Source: Pseudomonas sp. MRSN 12121
GTDB lineage: Bacteria; Pseudomonadota; Gammaproteobacteria; Pseudomonadales; Pseudomonadaceae
NCBI RefSeq assembly: GCF_000931465.1
Contig: NZ_CP010892.1
Coordinates: 6,099,388 to 6,163,387, forward strand
DNA: 64,000 nucleotides
Direction of reading: 5' to 3'
In this document: piece after piece, positions 1 to 8,059 of the stretch
How positions within the stretch are numbered: position 1 is the first letter of the stretch
Layout: the number at the start of each line of letters is the position of its first letter
The notes under the pieces: model-generated
Database searches by the model: none
The model's input: the letters and a program-made list of their open reading frames with translations, nothing else
What the model was told of the DNA's origin: nothing
Translations under genes and position numbers: made by a program

Positions 1-1
1 G

Positions 2-178
2 CTGGTGGCCGACAACCTGATCCGTACCGCGAAGAAAATGGCCAAGGACACCCATGCCGTGCGCATGCGGGTCTCGACCAACAGCGACAACGAAGTGGCG
101 CAGAAAACCTATGAATCCATCGGTTTTCGCGAAGACACCGAGTTCAAGAGCTACGTCCTGCCGATCAGCGACGACTAG
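2..178 (+). CDS. GNAT-family acetyltransferase, C-terminal part
   Basis: This is the last 58 codons of a gene that starts before the window. The peptide has the look of the acetyl-CoA-binding C-terminal half of a GNAT N-acetyltransferase: a helix rich in basic residues, then a strand, then the pattern N-x-x-A-x-x-x-Y-E-x-x-G-F (residues NEVAQKTYESIGF) that closes the fold, followed by a short acidic tail. The substrate cannot be told from this fragment. It reads in the same direction as the DedA gene but is separated from it by about 240 bases containing a promoter-like sequence, so it probably ends its own transcript. Confidence 0.75.
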   Translation: MVADNLIRTAKKMAKDTHAVRMRVSTNSDNEVAQKTYESIGFREDTEFKSYVLPISDD

Positions 179-311
179 GCCCGAATGTTTCGCGGCCTTC
201 GCCAGTCCCCTCGTCGGGGCCGGCGCAGGCCGCGGGCTGTGGTTCCGGGCCGGCCATCCGCACACGACACTCCCCGCTACAAACTCAACGCCCATTTCAC
301 ATTTCAGGTCT

Positions 312-317
312 TATAAT
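312..317 (+). promoter_or_regulatory. Probable -10 element for the dedA transcript
   Basis: A perfect TATAAT lies about 100 bases upstream of the DedA start codon in a relatively AT-rich stretch. No convincing -35 hexamer is visible 16-18 bases upstream, so this is a weak inference from one hexamer. Confidence 0.35.
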
Positions 318-419
318 GCCGACCTTTTCGGGGCATAAGATCAATCCGCACTAGCTGTAAGCTTTTGCCCCAGTCATCGCACAGATCCGCTGAGTCGGGT
401 CATCACCACAGGTGCTTCA

Positions 420-1076
420 ATGGATTTCAACCCGATCGACCTCATCCTTCATCTCGATGTTTACCTCGACATGCTGGTGACCAACTACGGGCCATGGATC
501 TACGCCATCCTGTTCCTGGTGATTTTCTGCGAGACCGGCCTGGTGGTGATGCCCTTCCTGCCGGGCGACTCCCTGCTGTTCATCGCCGGCGCGGTGGCGG
601 CCGGTGGCGGCATGGATCCGGTGCTGCTCGGCGGCTTGCTGATGCTGGCGGCGATCCTCGGCGACAGCACCAACTACATCATCGGGCGTACGGTGGGCGA
701 ACGCCTGTTCAGTAACCCGGACTCGAAGATCTTCCGCCGCGACTACCTGCAGAAGACCCACGACTTCTATGATCGCCACGGCGGCAAGACCGTGACCCTG
801 GCGCGTTTCCTGCCGATCATCCGCACCTTCGCGCCGTTCGTCGCCGGCGTGGCCAAGATGCCTTACCCGCGTTTCTTCGCCTTCAGCGTGGCCGGCACCA
901 TCCTCTGGGTCGGTGGCCTGGTGACCCTGGGCTACTTCTTCGGCAACGTGCCGTTCATCAAGAAGAACCTGTCGCTGCTGGTGGTGGGCATCATCCTGCT
1001 GTCGCTGGTGCCGATGATCATCGGCGTGGTGCGCAGCCGCCTGGGCCGCTCGGCGGCCAAGGCCGAAAGCCACTGA
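420..1076 (+). CDS. DedA-family inner membrane protein
   Basis: This 218-residue polytopic membrane protein belongs to the DedA/SNARE-associated family, whose members act in membrane homeostasis and have been linked to undecaprenyl-phosphate or phospholipid translocation. The family signatures are present: a glutamate at about residue 39 followed by the LPGD motif (47-50), and the basic re-entrant motif RFLPIIRTFAPFVAG (129-143). Several hydrophobic segments flank these. The start is the first ATG in frame, with a weak CAGG upstream. The stop is 5 bases before the mtfA start, so the two are probably co-transcribed. The exact substrate is unknown. Confidence 0.92.
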   Translation: MDFNPIDLILHLDVYLDMLVTNYGPWIYAILFLVIFCETGLVVMPFLPGDSLLFIAGAVAAGGGMDPVLLGGLLMLAAILGDSTNYIIGRTVGERLFSNPDSKIFRRDYLQKTHDFYDRHGGKTVTLARFLPIIRTFAPFVAGVAKMPYPRFFAFSVAGTILWVGGLVTLGYFFGNVPFIKKNLSLLVVGIILLSLVPMIIGVVRSRLGRSAAKAESH

Positions 1077-1081
1077 TCGAC

Positions 1082-1891
1082 ATGTGGCCCCTCAGCGCCT
1101 GGCGCCGCCGGCGCCGTCTGGCCCGGCACCCGATTGCCGATGAGATGTGGCAACGGGTGCGCCAGCACCTGCCCTTTCTCGATGGCCTGAGTGCCGCCGA
1201 AGACCAGTGGCTGCGGGAAACCAGCGTGCTGTTTCTCGATGAAAAACACCTGAGCGCCCTGCCCGGCGTCGAGCTGCACCAGTTCGAGCGCCTGCTGCTG
1301 GCGGCCCAGGCCCAGTTGCCGCTGCTGCACCTGGGGGACCTGAACTGGTATCAGGGCTTCCACGAGATCGTCCTCTACCCCGACGACTTCCTCAGCCCCC
1401 AGCGCCATCGCGACGCCAGCGGCGTCGAGCACGAATGGGACGCCGAACACAGCGGCGAAGCCTGGCAACAGGGCCCGATCATCCTGGCCTGGCCGGGGGT
1501 GCTCGCCAGCGGCGGCTGGGAAGCCTACAACCTGGTGATCCACGAACTGGCGCACAAGCTGGACATGCTCAACGGCGACGCCAACGGCCTGCCGCCGCTG
1601 CATGGCGACATGCGCGTCAGCGACTGGGCCCAGGCGATGCAGGCGGCCTACGACGACCTCAATCGCCAGCTCGACCACGACCCCGACGCCGAAACCGCCA
1701 TCGATCCCTATGCCGCGGAAAACCCCGCCGAGTTCTTCGCCGTCACCAGCGAATACTTCTTCAGCGCCCCGGACCTGCTCCACCAGGCATACCCACGGGT
1801 GTACGAGCAATTGCAGCTGTTTTACCGTCAGGATCCGCTGGCCCGGCTCCAGCACCTGCAAGCCAGCGACCCGCATTATCAGCAACACTGA
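1082..1891 (+). CDS. mtfA: Zinc metallopeptidase of the MtfA family
   Basis: This 269-residue protein is an M90-family aminopeptidase-like enzyme. In enterobacteria MtfA binds the Mlc repressor and so affects the glucose phosphotransferase gene; whether that role holds in Pseudomonas, which lacks that sugar system layout, is doubtful. The zinc motif HELAHKLDMLNG begins at residue 154 (H154-E155-L-A-H158), with the family's downstream NPAEFFAVTSEYFF segment near 215-230. There is no signal peptide, which fits a cytoplasmic enzyme. It follows dedA by 5 bases and is probably read from the same transcript. Confidence 0.92.
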   Translation: MWPLSAWRRRRRLARHPIADEMWQRVRQHLPFLDGLSAAEDQWLRETSVLFLDEKHLSALPGVELHQFERLLLAAQAQLPLLHLGDLNWYQGFHEIVLYPDDFLSPQRHRDASGVEHEWDAEHSGEAWQQGPIILAWPGVLASGGWEAYNLVIHELAHKLDMLNGDANGLPPLHGDMRVSDWAQAMQAAYDDLNRQLDHDPDAETAIDPYAAENPAEFFAVTSEYFFSAPDLLHQAYPRVYEQLQLFYRQDPLARLQHLQASDPHYQQH

Positions 1892-2087
1892 CGCCCCGGA
1901 CCGCAACGGCCGTTGGCCGGCGCTAAAAATCGCCGGTCCCGGCACGTCTATCTGAACTAAACGCGTCGCGGCGACTCTTCCTTGTGCACGCGAGCGCCGG
2001 GCGGCAGTTGCCGCACGGGCTTCGCGGCAGCATCCCCCTGGCTGTCCATACGTCCTTCGGTACGTGGCACAGCCTGGGGAATGTGCC

Positions 2088-2093
2088 TATAAT
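2088..2093 (+). promoter_or_regulatory. Probable -10 element of ppa
   Basis: TATAAT sits 68 bases upstream of the ppa start codon in the 264-base gap after mtfA. The TGGCAC ending 17 bases upstream is a poor match to either a sigma-70 -35 or a sigma-54 -24 element (no GC at -12), so a sigma-70 promoter is preferred. Confidence 0.45.
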
Positions 2094-2155
2094 CGCCGCC
2101 ACTTTTTGGTCAATCCGGCCAAGACATTTTGGTCAACTAACGGGGGCATCGCCCA

Positions 2156-2683
2156 ATGAGCTACAGCAAGATTCCGGCTGGCAAAGACCTGCCGAACGAC
2201 ATCTACGTCGCAATCGAGATCCCGGCCAACCACGCGCCGATCAAATACGAAATCGACAAAGACAGCGACTGCCTGTTCGTTGACCGTTTCATGGCCACCC
2301 CGATGTTCTACCCGGCCAACTACGGTTTCATCCCGAACACCCTGGCCGACGACGGGGATCCCCTCGACGTGCTGGTCGTCACCCCTTACCCGGTTGCCCC
2401 AGGCTCGGTGATCCGTGCCCGTCCGGTCGGCGTCCTGAACATGACCGACGACGGCGGCGGCGATGCCAAAGTCATCGCGGTGCCACACGACAAGCTGTCC
2501 CAGCTGTACGTCGACGTGAAGGAATACACCGACCTGCCACCGCTGCTGATCCAGCAGATCGAGCACTTCTTCGCGAACTACAAAGACCTGGAAAAAGGCA
2601 AGTGGGTGAAGATCGAAGGCTGGGCCGGCGCAGACGCCGCTCGCGACGCGATCAGCAAGTCGGTTGCCGCCTACAAGGGCTAA
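2156..2683 (+). CDS. ppa: Inorganic pyrophosphatase
   Basis: This 175-residue family I soluble pyrophosphatase hydrolyses pyrophosphate to two phosphates and so drives biosynthetic reactions. The metal-binding motif DDGDPLDVLV supplies aspartates at 66, 68 and 71, matching the known D65/D67/D70 set of the E. coli enzyme. A second acidic patch, DDGGGDAKV, is near 100. Length is exactly typical. It is a single-gene unit with its own promoter-like sequence and two intrinsic terminators immediately downstream. Confidence 0.98.
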   Translation: MSYSKIPAGKDLPNDIYVAIEIPANHAPIKYEIDKDSDCLFVDRFMATPMFYPANYGFIPNTLADDGDPLDVLVVTPYPVAPGSVIRARPVGVLNMTDDGGGDAKVIAVPHDKLSQLYVDVKEYTDLPPLLIQQIEHFFANYKDLEKGKWVKIEGWAGADAARDAISKSVAAYKG

Positions 2684-2717
2684 AAGCAGCTGCACGCTTG
2701 CAGCGACAAGCCTCAAG

Positions 2718-2746
2718 AAAAAGCCCCGGTCATCCGGGGCTTTTTC
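2718..2746 (+). terminator. Intrinsic terminator after ppa
   Basis: A stem of AAAGCCCCGG pairing with CCGGGGCTTT around a short TCAT loop is followed by a T run, 35 bases after the ppa stop. Confidence 0.9.
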
Positions 2747-2765
2747 TTGCCTGTCGAATCTTGCC

Positions 2766-2792
2766 CCCAGACGCCAGACATCTGGGCTTTTT
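2766..2792 (+). terminator. Second, weaker terminator after ppa
   Basis: CCCAGA and TCTGGG form a short stem with a nine-base loop, followed by CTTTTT. It lies 20 bases past the main ppa terminator and could act as back-up. Confidence 0.45.
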
Positions 2793-3412
2793 GCCTGCCA
2801 TTAGCGCTTCGTGCTGGGAATTTCCTTCGCAAATCAGTATGCTGCGCCCCACCTTCGCGCATCGACCTATCCAATCGGTCAGATCCGCCCGACGCGGCAG
2901 ATGATTTTCTCGCCACGTCCCACAGCCAGCCGCCAGAGCTGGGTGTACGTTTTGCAGGCTGGTGCGGTTTACCAAAAATGAACCAAGCCAGTCCCCGAGA
3001 AGCCGGCCACAAGCCGGCTTTTTATTTGTCCGAAATATTCCCATTCCATCCAAGAACCCACCCGGTGGACTAGATATTACAAGGGCTCCAGGAATCCCCC
3101 TGTCCAATGGTGTTTAACACCTGGTGGTTGATGGCCTGGTGGGCTGCGGTTCGAAGGATGCGGGTCAACGCGGTAAGTCGCCCTACATACATCGCAGCGA
3201 ATAGATTTTCCCTAACACCATTCAGAAACGTCTTATTTATCCCCCTCCCCCAAACCCCGCATGCTTTGCCCCCCGCCAATCTGCCTGGCGCCTGAGCGCA
3301 ACCTGGTTGCCCAGCCCCTGATCGAAGCCCATTGCCGACTCGAACCAGCCCCTGGACGCCGTAGCACTCTCTACCTACACGCCGCGCCCCTCACCAGAGG
3401 ACCCCAGCCGCC
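2793..3412. other. Gene-free, less GC-rich stretch upstream of the giant glycosyltransferase
   Basis: No reading frame here has a ribosome binding site plus plausible codon use. Base composition is visibly less GC-rich than the flanking genes. Visible structure is a terminator-like hairpin at 2999-3026, a 13-base palindrome GGTGTTTAACACC at 3109-3121 beside further TGG/CCA-rich short repeats, and pyrimidine-rich sequence just before 3290. The last 20 bases hold AGAGGA, the ribosome binding site of the glycosyltransferase. The block could contain a small RNA or the decayed edge of an inserted segment. Confidence 0.5.
2999..3026 (+). terminator. Intrinsic terminator with no gene before it
   Basis: AAGCCGGC and GCCGGCTT pair around a four-base loop and are followed by TTTATTT. 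No open reading frame ends just upstream, so the transcript it ends would be non-coding or run on from ppa through two earlier terminators. Confidence 0.7.
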
Positions 3413-6400
3413 ATGACCTTTACCCTCAACGACCGCCTACTTACACTGGACCAATTCCCTCTCGACCCGGCTTCCGACACCCAGCCTGCCAACGCACTCA
3501 GCAGCGCAGACTCGTTCGCCGAGGAGTGCGAAGTGCTGGTTATGGAGCAGCCCGCTCTCGAGGACGGCGCCCCACCAGTCGGCGTGGTTATCCATGCGTA
3601 TCACCCCGATATTCTGCAAGACATTTTGCGGCGTTTGATTCACCTGCCGGAACGCCTGCACCTATACGTAACCTGCGTGGCCAACCGTGACGATGCGGTA
3701 CGCGACCAGCTGGCGGCCAGCGGGCTGAGCTATTCGCTGTTTCGGGTGCCCAACCACGGGAGGGATGTCTTGCCATTCTTGCGCGTGCTGCCGTTTTTAC
3801 GCGCCGATAACATCCACACGCTGGTCAAGCTGCACACCAAGCGCTCGGCGCACTTAGGCGTGGCGAATTCCTGGGCCCAGGACCTTTTCGATGACCTGCT
3901 GAGCCCTGCGCGCTTCCGCCATTCGGTAAAACACCTTGACGACCCGGCGCACCATCCACTGCTCGGCCCCGAGCGGTACAGGCTGCCGGTCAGCAGAAGC
4001 CTTGATGGCAGCAACCGCACACACCTGGTCGCCCTGGCCGAGCGTGCTGGCATTGATCCACGCCACATCGACGAGGCGTTTTTTTTTGCCGGCACCATGT
4101 TCTTCGTGCGCACCGAAGCGTTGATCCCCCTGGAACGGATGCACCTGACGGGTAAAGATTTCGAAACTGAACGCGGCCAGCTTGACGGCACCCTGGCACA
4201 CGCCATGGAACGCTTTTTTGGCGTGCTCGCGAATATCGGCAAACAACAGCGCAATCTCAACCTGTACCGGCGCTGGCTGGACACTCGGCAACTGACAGCC
4301 GGCGAATCAGAAGGTCTGCCGGCGCGACTGGCGAGCTGGCCACGGCAACTGGACGTGTTGCTGGTGTTGACCGATACCACCGGTGACATCGCGTTGTTGC
4401 GTTCCAGCCTGGAAAGCATCGACCGTCAGCTTTACCGGGCGGCGGCCATCGTGGTGCTGTCCGATGCAGAACCGGCAGGGGTGACGCCAGCCGACAATCT
4501 GGTCTGGCTGCCACTGGCTGAATCCTGGCCGAGCCAGCTCAATGAGCTATTGCAGGAGATTCAGGTCGACTGGTGTTACCTGCTGCGGGGCGGCGACCAG
4601 CTCGACCCCCATGCGCTGCTATTACTCGCCGAAGGCGTCGCCCTGAACCCCGGCGTCAGCGCTTGCTACAGCGATGAAGACTCGCTGGGCGCAACCGGCT
4701 GCCAGAACCCGATATTCAAGCCGGACCTGAACCTGGATCTGTTGCGCAGTTATCCGTATGTCGGCCGAGCTCTGGCCTTCAGTCGCGAGGCTGTGCTGGC
4801 TGCCGATGGCTTCGATCCCGCCTTCACCGAACTGGCCCCCCATGACCTGCTCTATCGGCTGGTGGAAACCCATGGGCTGGGCACCGTCGGGCACCTCGCG
4901 GATGTGCTGGTTCACCAGGCAATCGACTTTGTCCAGTGGCTCGGCGAACCCCAGGTCATTGCGCACTCGGCGGCTATAGTCGAGGCGCACTTGCAGCGCC
5001 TGGGCGTGGCTCATGAACTGCGCGCAGGCCCCTTGCCGGTGGCTAACCGCGTGGTTTATCAACACGCCGGGCAGCCGCTGGTGTCCATCCTTATTCCCAC
5101 CAGGGATTGCCTGCCGATGCTGCTCCGTTGCGTCGAAAGCATCATGGAGAAAACCCGCTATACGAATTACGAACTGATCATCATCGATAACAACAGTGAA
5201 ACCGCCGAAGCCCTGGACTGGTTCGCGGGAGTGGAGCGCTTGAACGACGCCAAGGTGCGCATCCTGCGTTACCCTCAACCTTTCAACTACTCGGCGATCA
5301 ACAATTTTGCCGCCAGCCAGGCCCGTGGTGAATATCTGGTGCTGCTCAACAATGACACCGCGGTCATTGATGGGGACTGGCTTGACGCATTGCTCCATCA
5401 CGCCCAGCGGCCGGAAGTAGGCATCGTCGGCGCCAAATTATTGTTCCCTGACGGGGCTATTCAACATGCAGGTGTGGTACTCGGCTTGGGCGGCGTCGCA
5501 GAGCACCCGTTCATCCGCGATCCCCTGCAGTCCAACGGCTACCTTCACCGTTTGCAGGTTGACCAGAACTACAGTGCGGTGACCGCTGCCTGCCTGATGA
5601 TCCGAACCGAGCTGTACCACCAGGTGGGCGGATTGGACGAGGTCGGCCTGGGGGTTTCCTATAACGACGTAGACCTGTGCCTGAAAGTCGGCCAGGCCGG
5701 ACGACTGATCGTCTGGACGCCTTATGCGGTGCTCATGCATGAAGCCAACGTGAGCCAGAACAAGGTCGATTCGACCAAGCAGCAAGCCAAGCGTGAGCGC
5801 TTCAAACGCGAACAATCGGTGATGTACCAGCGTTGGCTACCGTTGCTCGCCAACGACCCGGCCTACAACCGCAACCTGACCTTGACAGGCAGCGGCTTCG
5901 CCCACGACTACCGCAGCGAGTCTGGCTGGCAACCGTTCGCCAGTCGCCTGATGCCTTACGCGCTGTGCTACCCCGGCGACTCTTTCGGTAGCGGACATTA
6001 TCGGGTGCGTCAGCCCCTGGCTGCCCTGAAAGCCGCGCAGCTGGTTGAGGGTATGGTGAGCGACTGGGTGCTTCAACCCGTAGAGTTGGAACGCCTGGCG
6101 CCGGACACGATCATTTTCCAGCGACAACTCACGGACCCTCAGCTGGAAGTCATCCAGAACACCAAGGCATTCTCCAACGCCTTCAAGGTTTACGAACTGG
6201 ATGACTACGTTCTCGACGTGCCCGCTGGCAACGCAGCCCGCGAACTGCTTCCCAAAGACATCGCCAAACGCCTGAAAAAAGCGCTGGGTCTGTGCGACCG
6301 ACTGGTGGTGTCGACCCACCCCCTGGCCAATGCGCTAAAGGACTTCAACGCCGACATTCGGGTGATGGAGAACCGCCTGCCGAGCCAGTGGTGGAGCGAC

Positions 6401-6934
6401 CTGCGCAGCCATCGCCGCCAAGGCCGCAAGCCTCGGGTCGGCTGGGCCGGCGGCTCGAGCCACAGCGAAGACTTGCAAGTCATTGCCGAAGTGGTTCGTG
6501 AACTGGCGGGGGAGGTGGAATGGGTGTTCATGGGCATGTGCCCACCGGCGCTGCGTCCCTATGTTCACGAGTTCCATAAGGGTGTGAATATCGAGAAATA
6601 CCCGGCACGCCTGGCAGGTTTAAACCTGGACCTGGCCTTGGCACCTCTCAAGGACAATATTTTCAACGCGTGTAAAAGCAATTTACGGCTACTTGAATAC
6701 GGCGCCTGTGGCTTCCCGGTGATCTGCTCGGACATCCTCTGCTATCGCGGTGATTTTCCGGTGACCCGGGTCAGGAACAGGCCCAAAGACTGGATTGCCG
6801 CGATTCGCGAACATCTCGCTGAACCCGACGCCAGCGCCAGGGCCGGAGATGCCTTGCGCAGCGTGGTGCTCGATAACTGGATGCTCAGGGAAGAACACCT
6901 GCTGGCGTGGCGAAACGCCTGGCTGAAGGACTGA
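3413..6934 (+). CDS. Multidomain glycosyltransferase (RgpF-like, GT2, GT4-like)
   Basis: This 1173-residue protein joins several sugar-transfer modules. Residues about 58-290 resemble the rhamnan-synthesis F (RgpF) domain (HAYHPDIL, VPNHGRDVLPFL, LVKLHTKRS). Residues about 310-530 look like a degenerate GT2 fold. Residues about 553-810 are a good GT2 domain, with SILIPTRDCLPML, the NNDTA metal-binding motif near 645 and the C-terminal SYNDVDLCLKV. Residues about 850-1173 resemble a GT4 family C-terminal domain with LLEYGACGFPVICSD near 1091. No membrane segment is seen. Such proteins build O-antigen, capsule or flagellin glycans, but no glycan genes adjoin it. The start has AGAGGA 11 bases upstream. 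Substrate and acceptor are unknown. Confidence 0.85.
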   Translation: MTFTLNDRLLTLDQFPLDPASDTQPANALSSADSFAEECEVLVMEQPALEDGAPPVGVVIHAYHPDILQDILRRLIHLPERLHLYVTCVANRDDAVRDQLAASGLSYSLFRVPNHGRDVLPFLRVLPFLRADNIHTLVKLHTKRSAHLGVANSWAQDLFDDLLSPARFRHSVKHLDDPAHHPLLGPERYRLPVSRSLDGSNRTHLVALAERAGIDPRHIDEAFFFAGTMFFVRTEALIPLERMHLTGKDFETERGQLDGTLAHAMERFFGVLANIGKQQRNLNLYRRWLDTRQLTAGESEGLPARLASWPRQLDVLLVLTDTTGDIALLRSSLESIDRQLYRAAAIVVLSDAEPAGVTPADNLVWLPLAESWPSQLNELLQEIQVDWCYLLRGGDQLDPHALLLLAEGVALNPGVSACYSDEDSLGATGCQNPIFKPDLNLDLLRSYPYVGRALAFSREAVLAADGFDPAFTELAPHDLLYRLVETHGLGTVGHLADVLVHQAIDFVQWLGEPQVIAHSAAIVEAHLQRLGVAHELRAGPLPVANRVVYQHAGQPLVSILIPTRDCLPMLLRCVESIMEKTRYTNYELIIIDNNSETAEALDWFAGVERLNDAKVRILRYPQPFNYSAINNFAASQARGEYLVLLNNDTAVIDGDWLDALLHHAQRPEVGIVGAKLLFPDGAIQHAGVVLGLGGVAEHPFIRDPLQSNGYLHRLQVDQNYSAVTAACLMIRTELYHQVGGLDEVGLGVSYNDVDLCLKVGQAGRLIVWTPYAVLMHEANVSQNKVDSTKQQAKRERFKREQSVMYQRWLPLLANDPAYNRNLTLTGSGFAHDYRSESGWQPFASRLMPYALCYPGDSFGSGHYRVRQPLAALKAAQLVEGMVSDWVLQPVELERLAPDTIIFQRQLTDPQLEVIQNTKAFSNAFKVYELDDYVLDVPAGNAARELLPKDIAKRLKKALGLCDRLVVSTHPLANALKDFNADIRVMENRLPSQWWSDLRSHRRQGRKPRVGWAGGSSHSEDLQVIAEVVRELAGEVEWVFMGMCPPALRPYVHEFHKGVNIEKYPARLAGLNLDLALAPLKDNIFNACKSNLRLLEYGACGFPVICSDILCYRGDFPVTRVRNRPKDWIAAIREHLAEPDASARAGDALRSVVLDNWMLREEHLLAWRNAWLKD

Positions 6935-7018
6935 CTGACCGGGCAGGCAAATCCCCGGCGACGAAACACCCGCCGCCGTGCCAGAGTAAAAAAGACTCCC
7001 CTACTGGCGGTACAGAAC

Positions 7019-7954
7019 TTGAACAAGCTGTCCGAAATGCACTTCTTCGTCGCCGTGGTCGACACCGGCAGTATTTCCGAAGCCGCAAGGCGCCTGGGCA
7101 CGGCCAAATCCATGGTCAGCCAGCGGATCCAGCAACTGGAAAAACGCCTGGGCAGCATCCTCCTCGAACGCGGGCGCCAGGTGCGCCTGACCGAACCCGG
7201 CCAGGTCTTCTATCACCATTGCGTGCGCATCCTGGCCGATGTCGAAGACGCCGAGGACGCGGTACAGGCCTTCGCCTCAACCCTGCGCGGCAGCCTGCGC
7301 CTGGCCGCGCCCATGGCGTTCAGCATTCGCTACCTGACGCCGATCCTGTCGTCTTTCGCCGTGCGTTATCCCGAGCTGCGCCTGGACGTCGAATTCGATG
7401 ATCGCTACGTGAACCTGCAAGAAGAACACTTCGACGCGGCCATTCGCATCGGCGAATTGCCCGACTCGTCCCTGATCGCCAAGACCATCGCCTGCAACCG
7501 CCATGTCATCTGCGCCAGCCCCGCCTACCTGGCGGCCCGCGGGACACCGCGGTCCCCGGAGGAACTGGCCGGCCACGACGCCCTGCTGTACGTGAATCGC
7601 GAACCCCATGGCATGTGGACCCTGCCGGTCGGCGAGCAACTGGAGTCGTTCCGGGTGCGTTGCCGCATGCGCACCAACAACGGTTATCAGCTGATGGAAG
7701 CCGCCAAGGCCGGCATGGGCCTGGCGATCCTGCCGACCTTTCTCGCCGTCGACGCCCTGCTCGCCGGCGAGTTGCAGGTGGTGCTGGAGCCCCACGCACC
7801 TCGCGGCGGCCACATCTGCGCGGTGTATCGCCAGTCCCACCGGGCCTCGCCCCGACTGGAGGCGCTGGTCGGCTTCCTCAGCGAACAGATCGGCAGCCCG
7901 CCGGTCTGGGAGCAGCAGTTGGCGGCGCACGCGCAGTCGCTGGAACGTTCGTGA
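7019..7954 (+). CDS. LysR-family transcriptional regulator
   Basis: This 311-residue regulator has an N-terminal winged helix-turn-helix (residues 1-62, including SEAARRLGTAKSMVSQRIQQLEKRLG) and a C-terminal type 2 periplasmic-binding-like effector domain (about 90-300). The best start is a TTG at 7019, because the family's usual N-terminus begins here; the next ATG would remove seven residues of helix 1. It lies on the same strand upstream of the GMC oxidoreductase rather than divergently, and probably controls the oxidoreductase cluster that follows, though that is inferred only from position. The effector is unknown. Confidence 0.92.
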   Translation: MNKLSEMHFFVAVVDTGSISEAARRLGTAKSMVSQRIQQLEKRLGSILLERGRQVRLTEPGQVFYHHCVRILADVEDAEDAVQAFASTLRGSLRLAAPMAFSIRYLTPILSSFAVRYPELRLDVEFDDRYVNLQEEHFDAAIRIGELPDSSLIAKTIACNRHVICASPAYLAARGTPRSPEELAGHDALLYVNREPHGMWTLPVGEQLESFRVRCRMRTNNGYQLMEAAKAGMGLAILPTFLAVDALLAGELQVVLEPHAPRGGHICAVYRQSHRASPRLEALVGFLSEQIGSPPVWEQQLAAHAQSLERS

Positions 7955-8014
7955 AAAGCGGAACCACGATTCGGTTTTTGCCGGCTTATTGAGCCTCCCC
8001 GCCTGTTTTAGCCT

Positions 8015-8050
8015 CCCTGTACCAGACGCCCCACCCCGCGTCTGACAGGG
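8015..8050 (+). promoter_or_regulatory. Long inverted repeat overlapping the GMC gene ribosome binding site
   Basis: CCCTGT (8015-8020) pairs with ACAGGG (8045-8050), and CAGACGC (8023-8029) pairs with GCGTCTG (8038-8044), leaving a two-base bulge and an eight-base loop. The 3' arm contains the start of the AGGGAGAAG ribosome binding site of the gene beginning at 8060. As RNA it could mask translation initiation; as DNA it could be a regulator's operator, or it may simply terminate the LysR transcript, although no T run follows. Confidence 0.55.
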
Positions 8051-8059
8051 AGAAGACCC

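Noticed and set aside
2060..2080. Sigma-54 promoter (TGGCAC) before ppa
   Set aside because: The required GC at the -12 position is missing, and a TATAAT is present for sigma-70.
3109..3170. tRNA-like sequence with GGTTCGAA near 3149
   Set aside because: The flanking bases do not form a T stem, and no acceptor or anticodon arm can be built.
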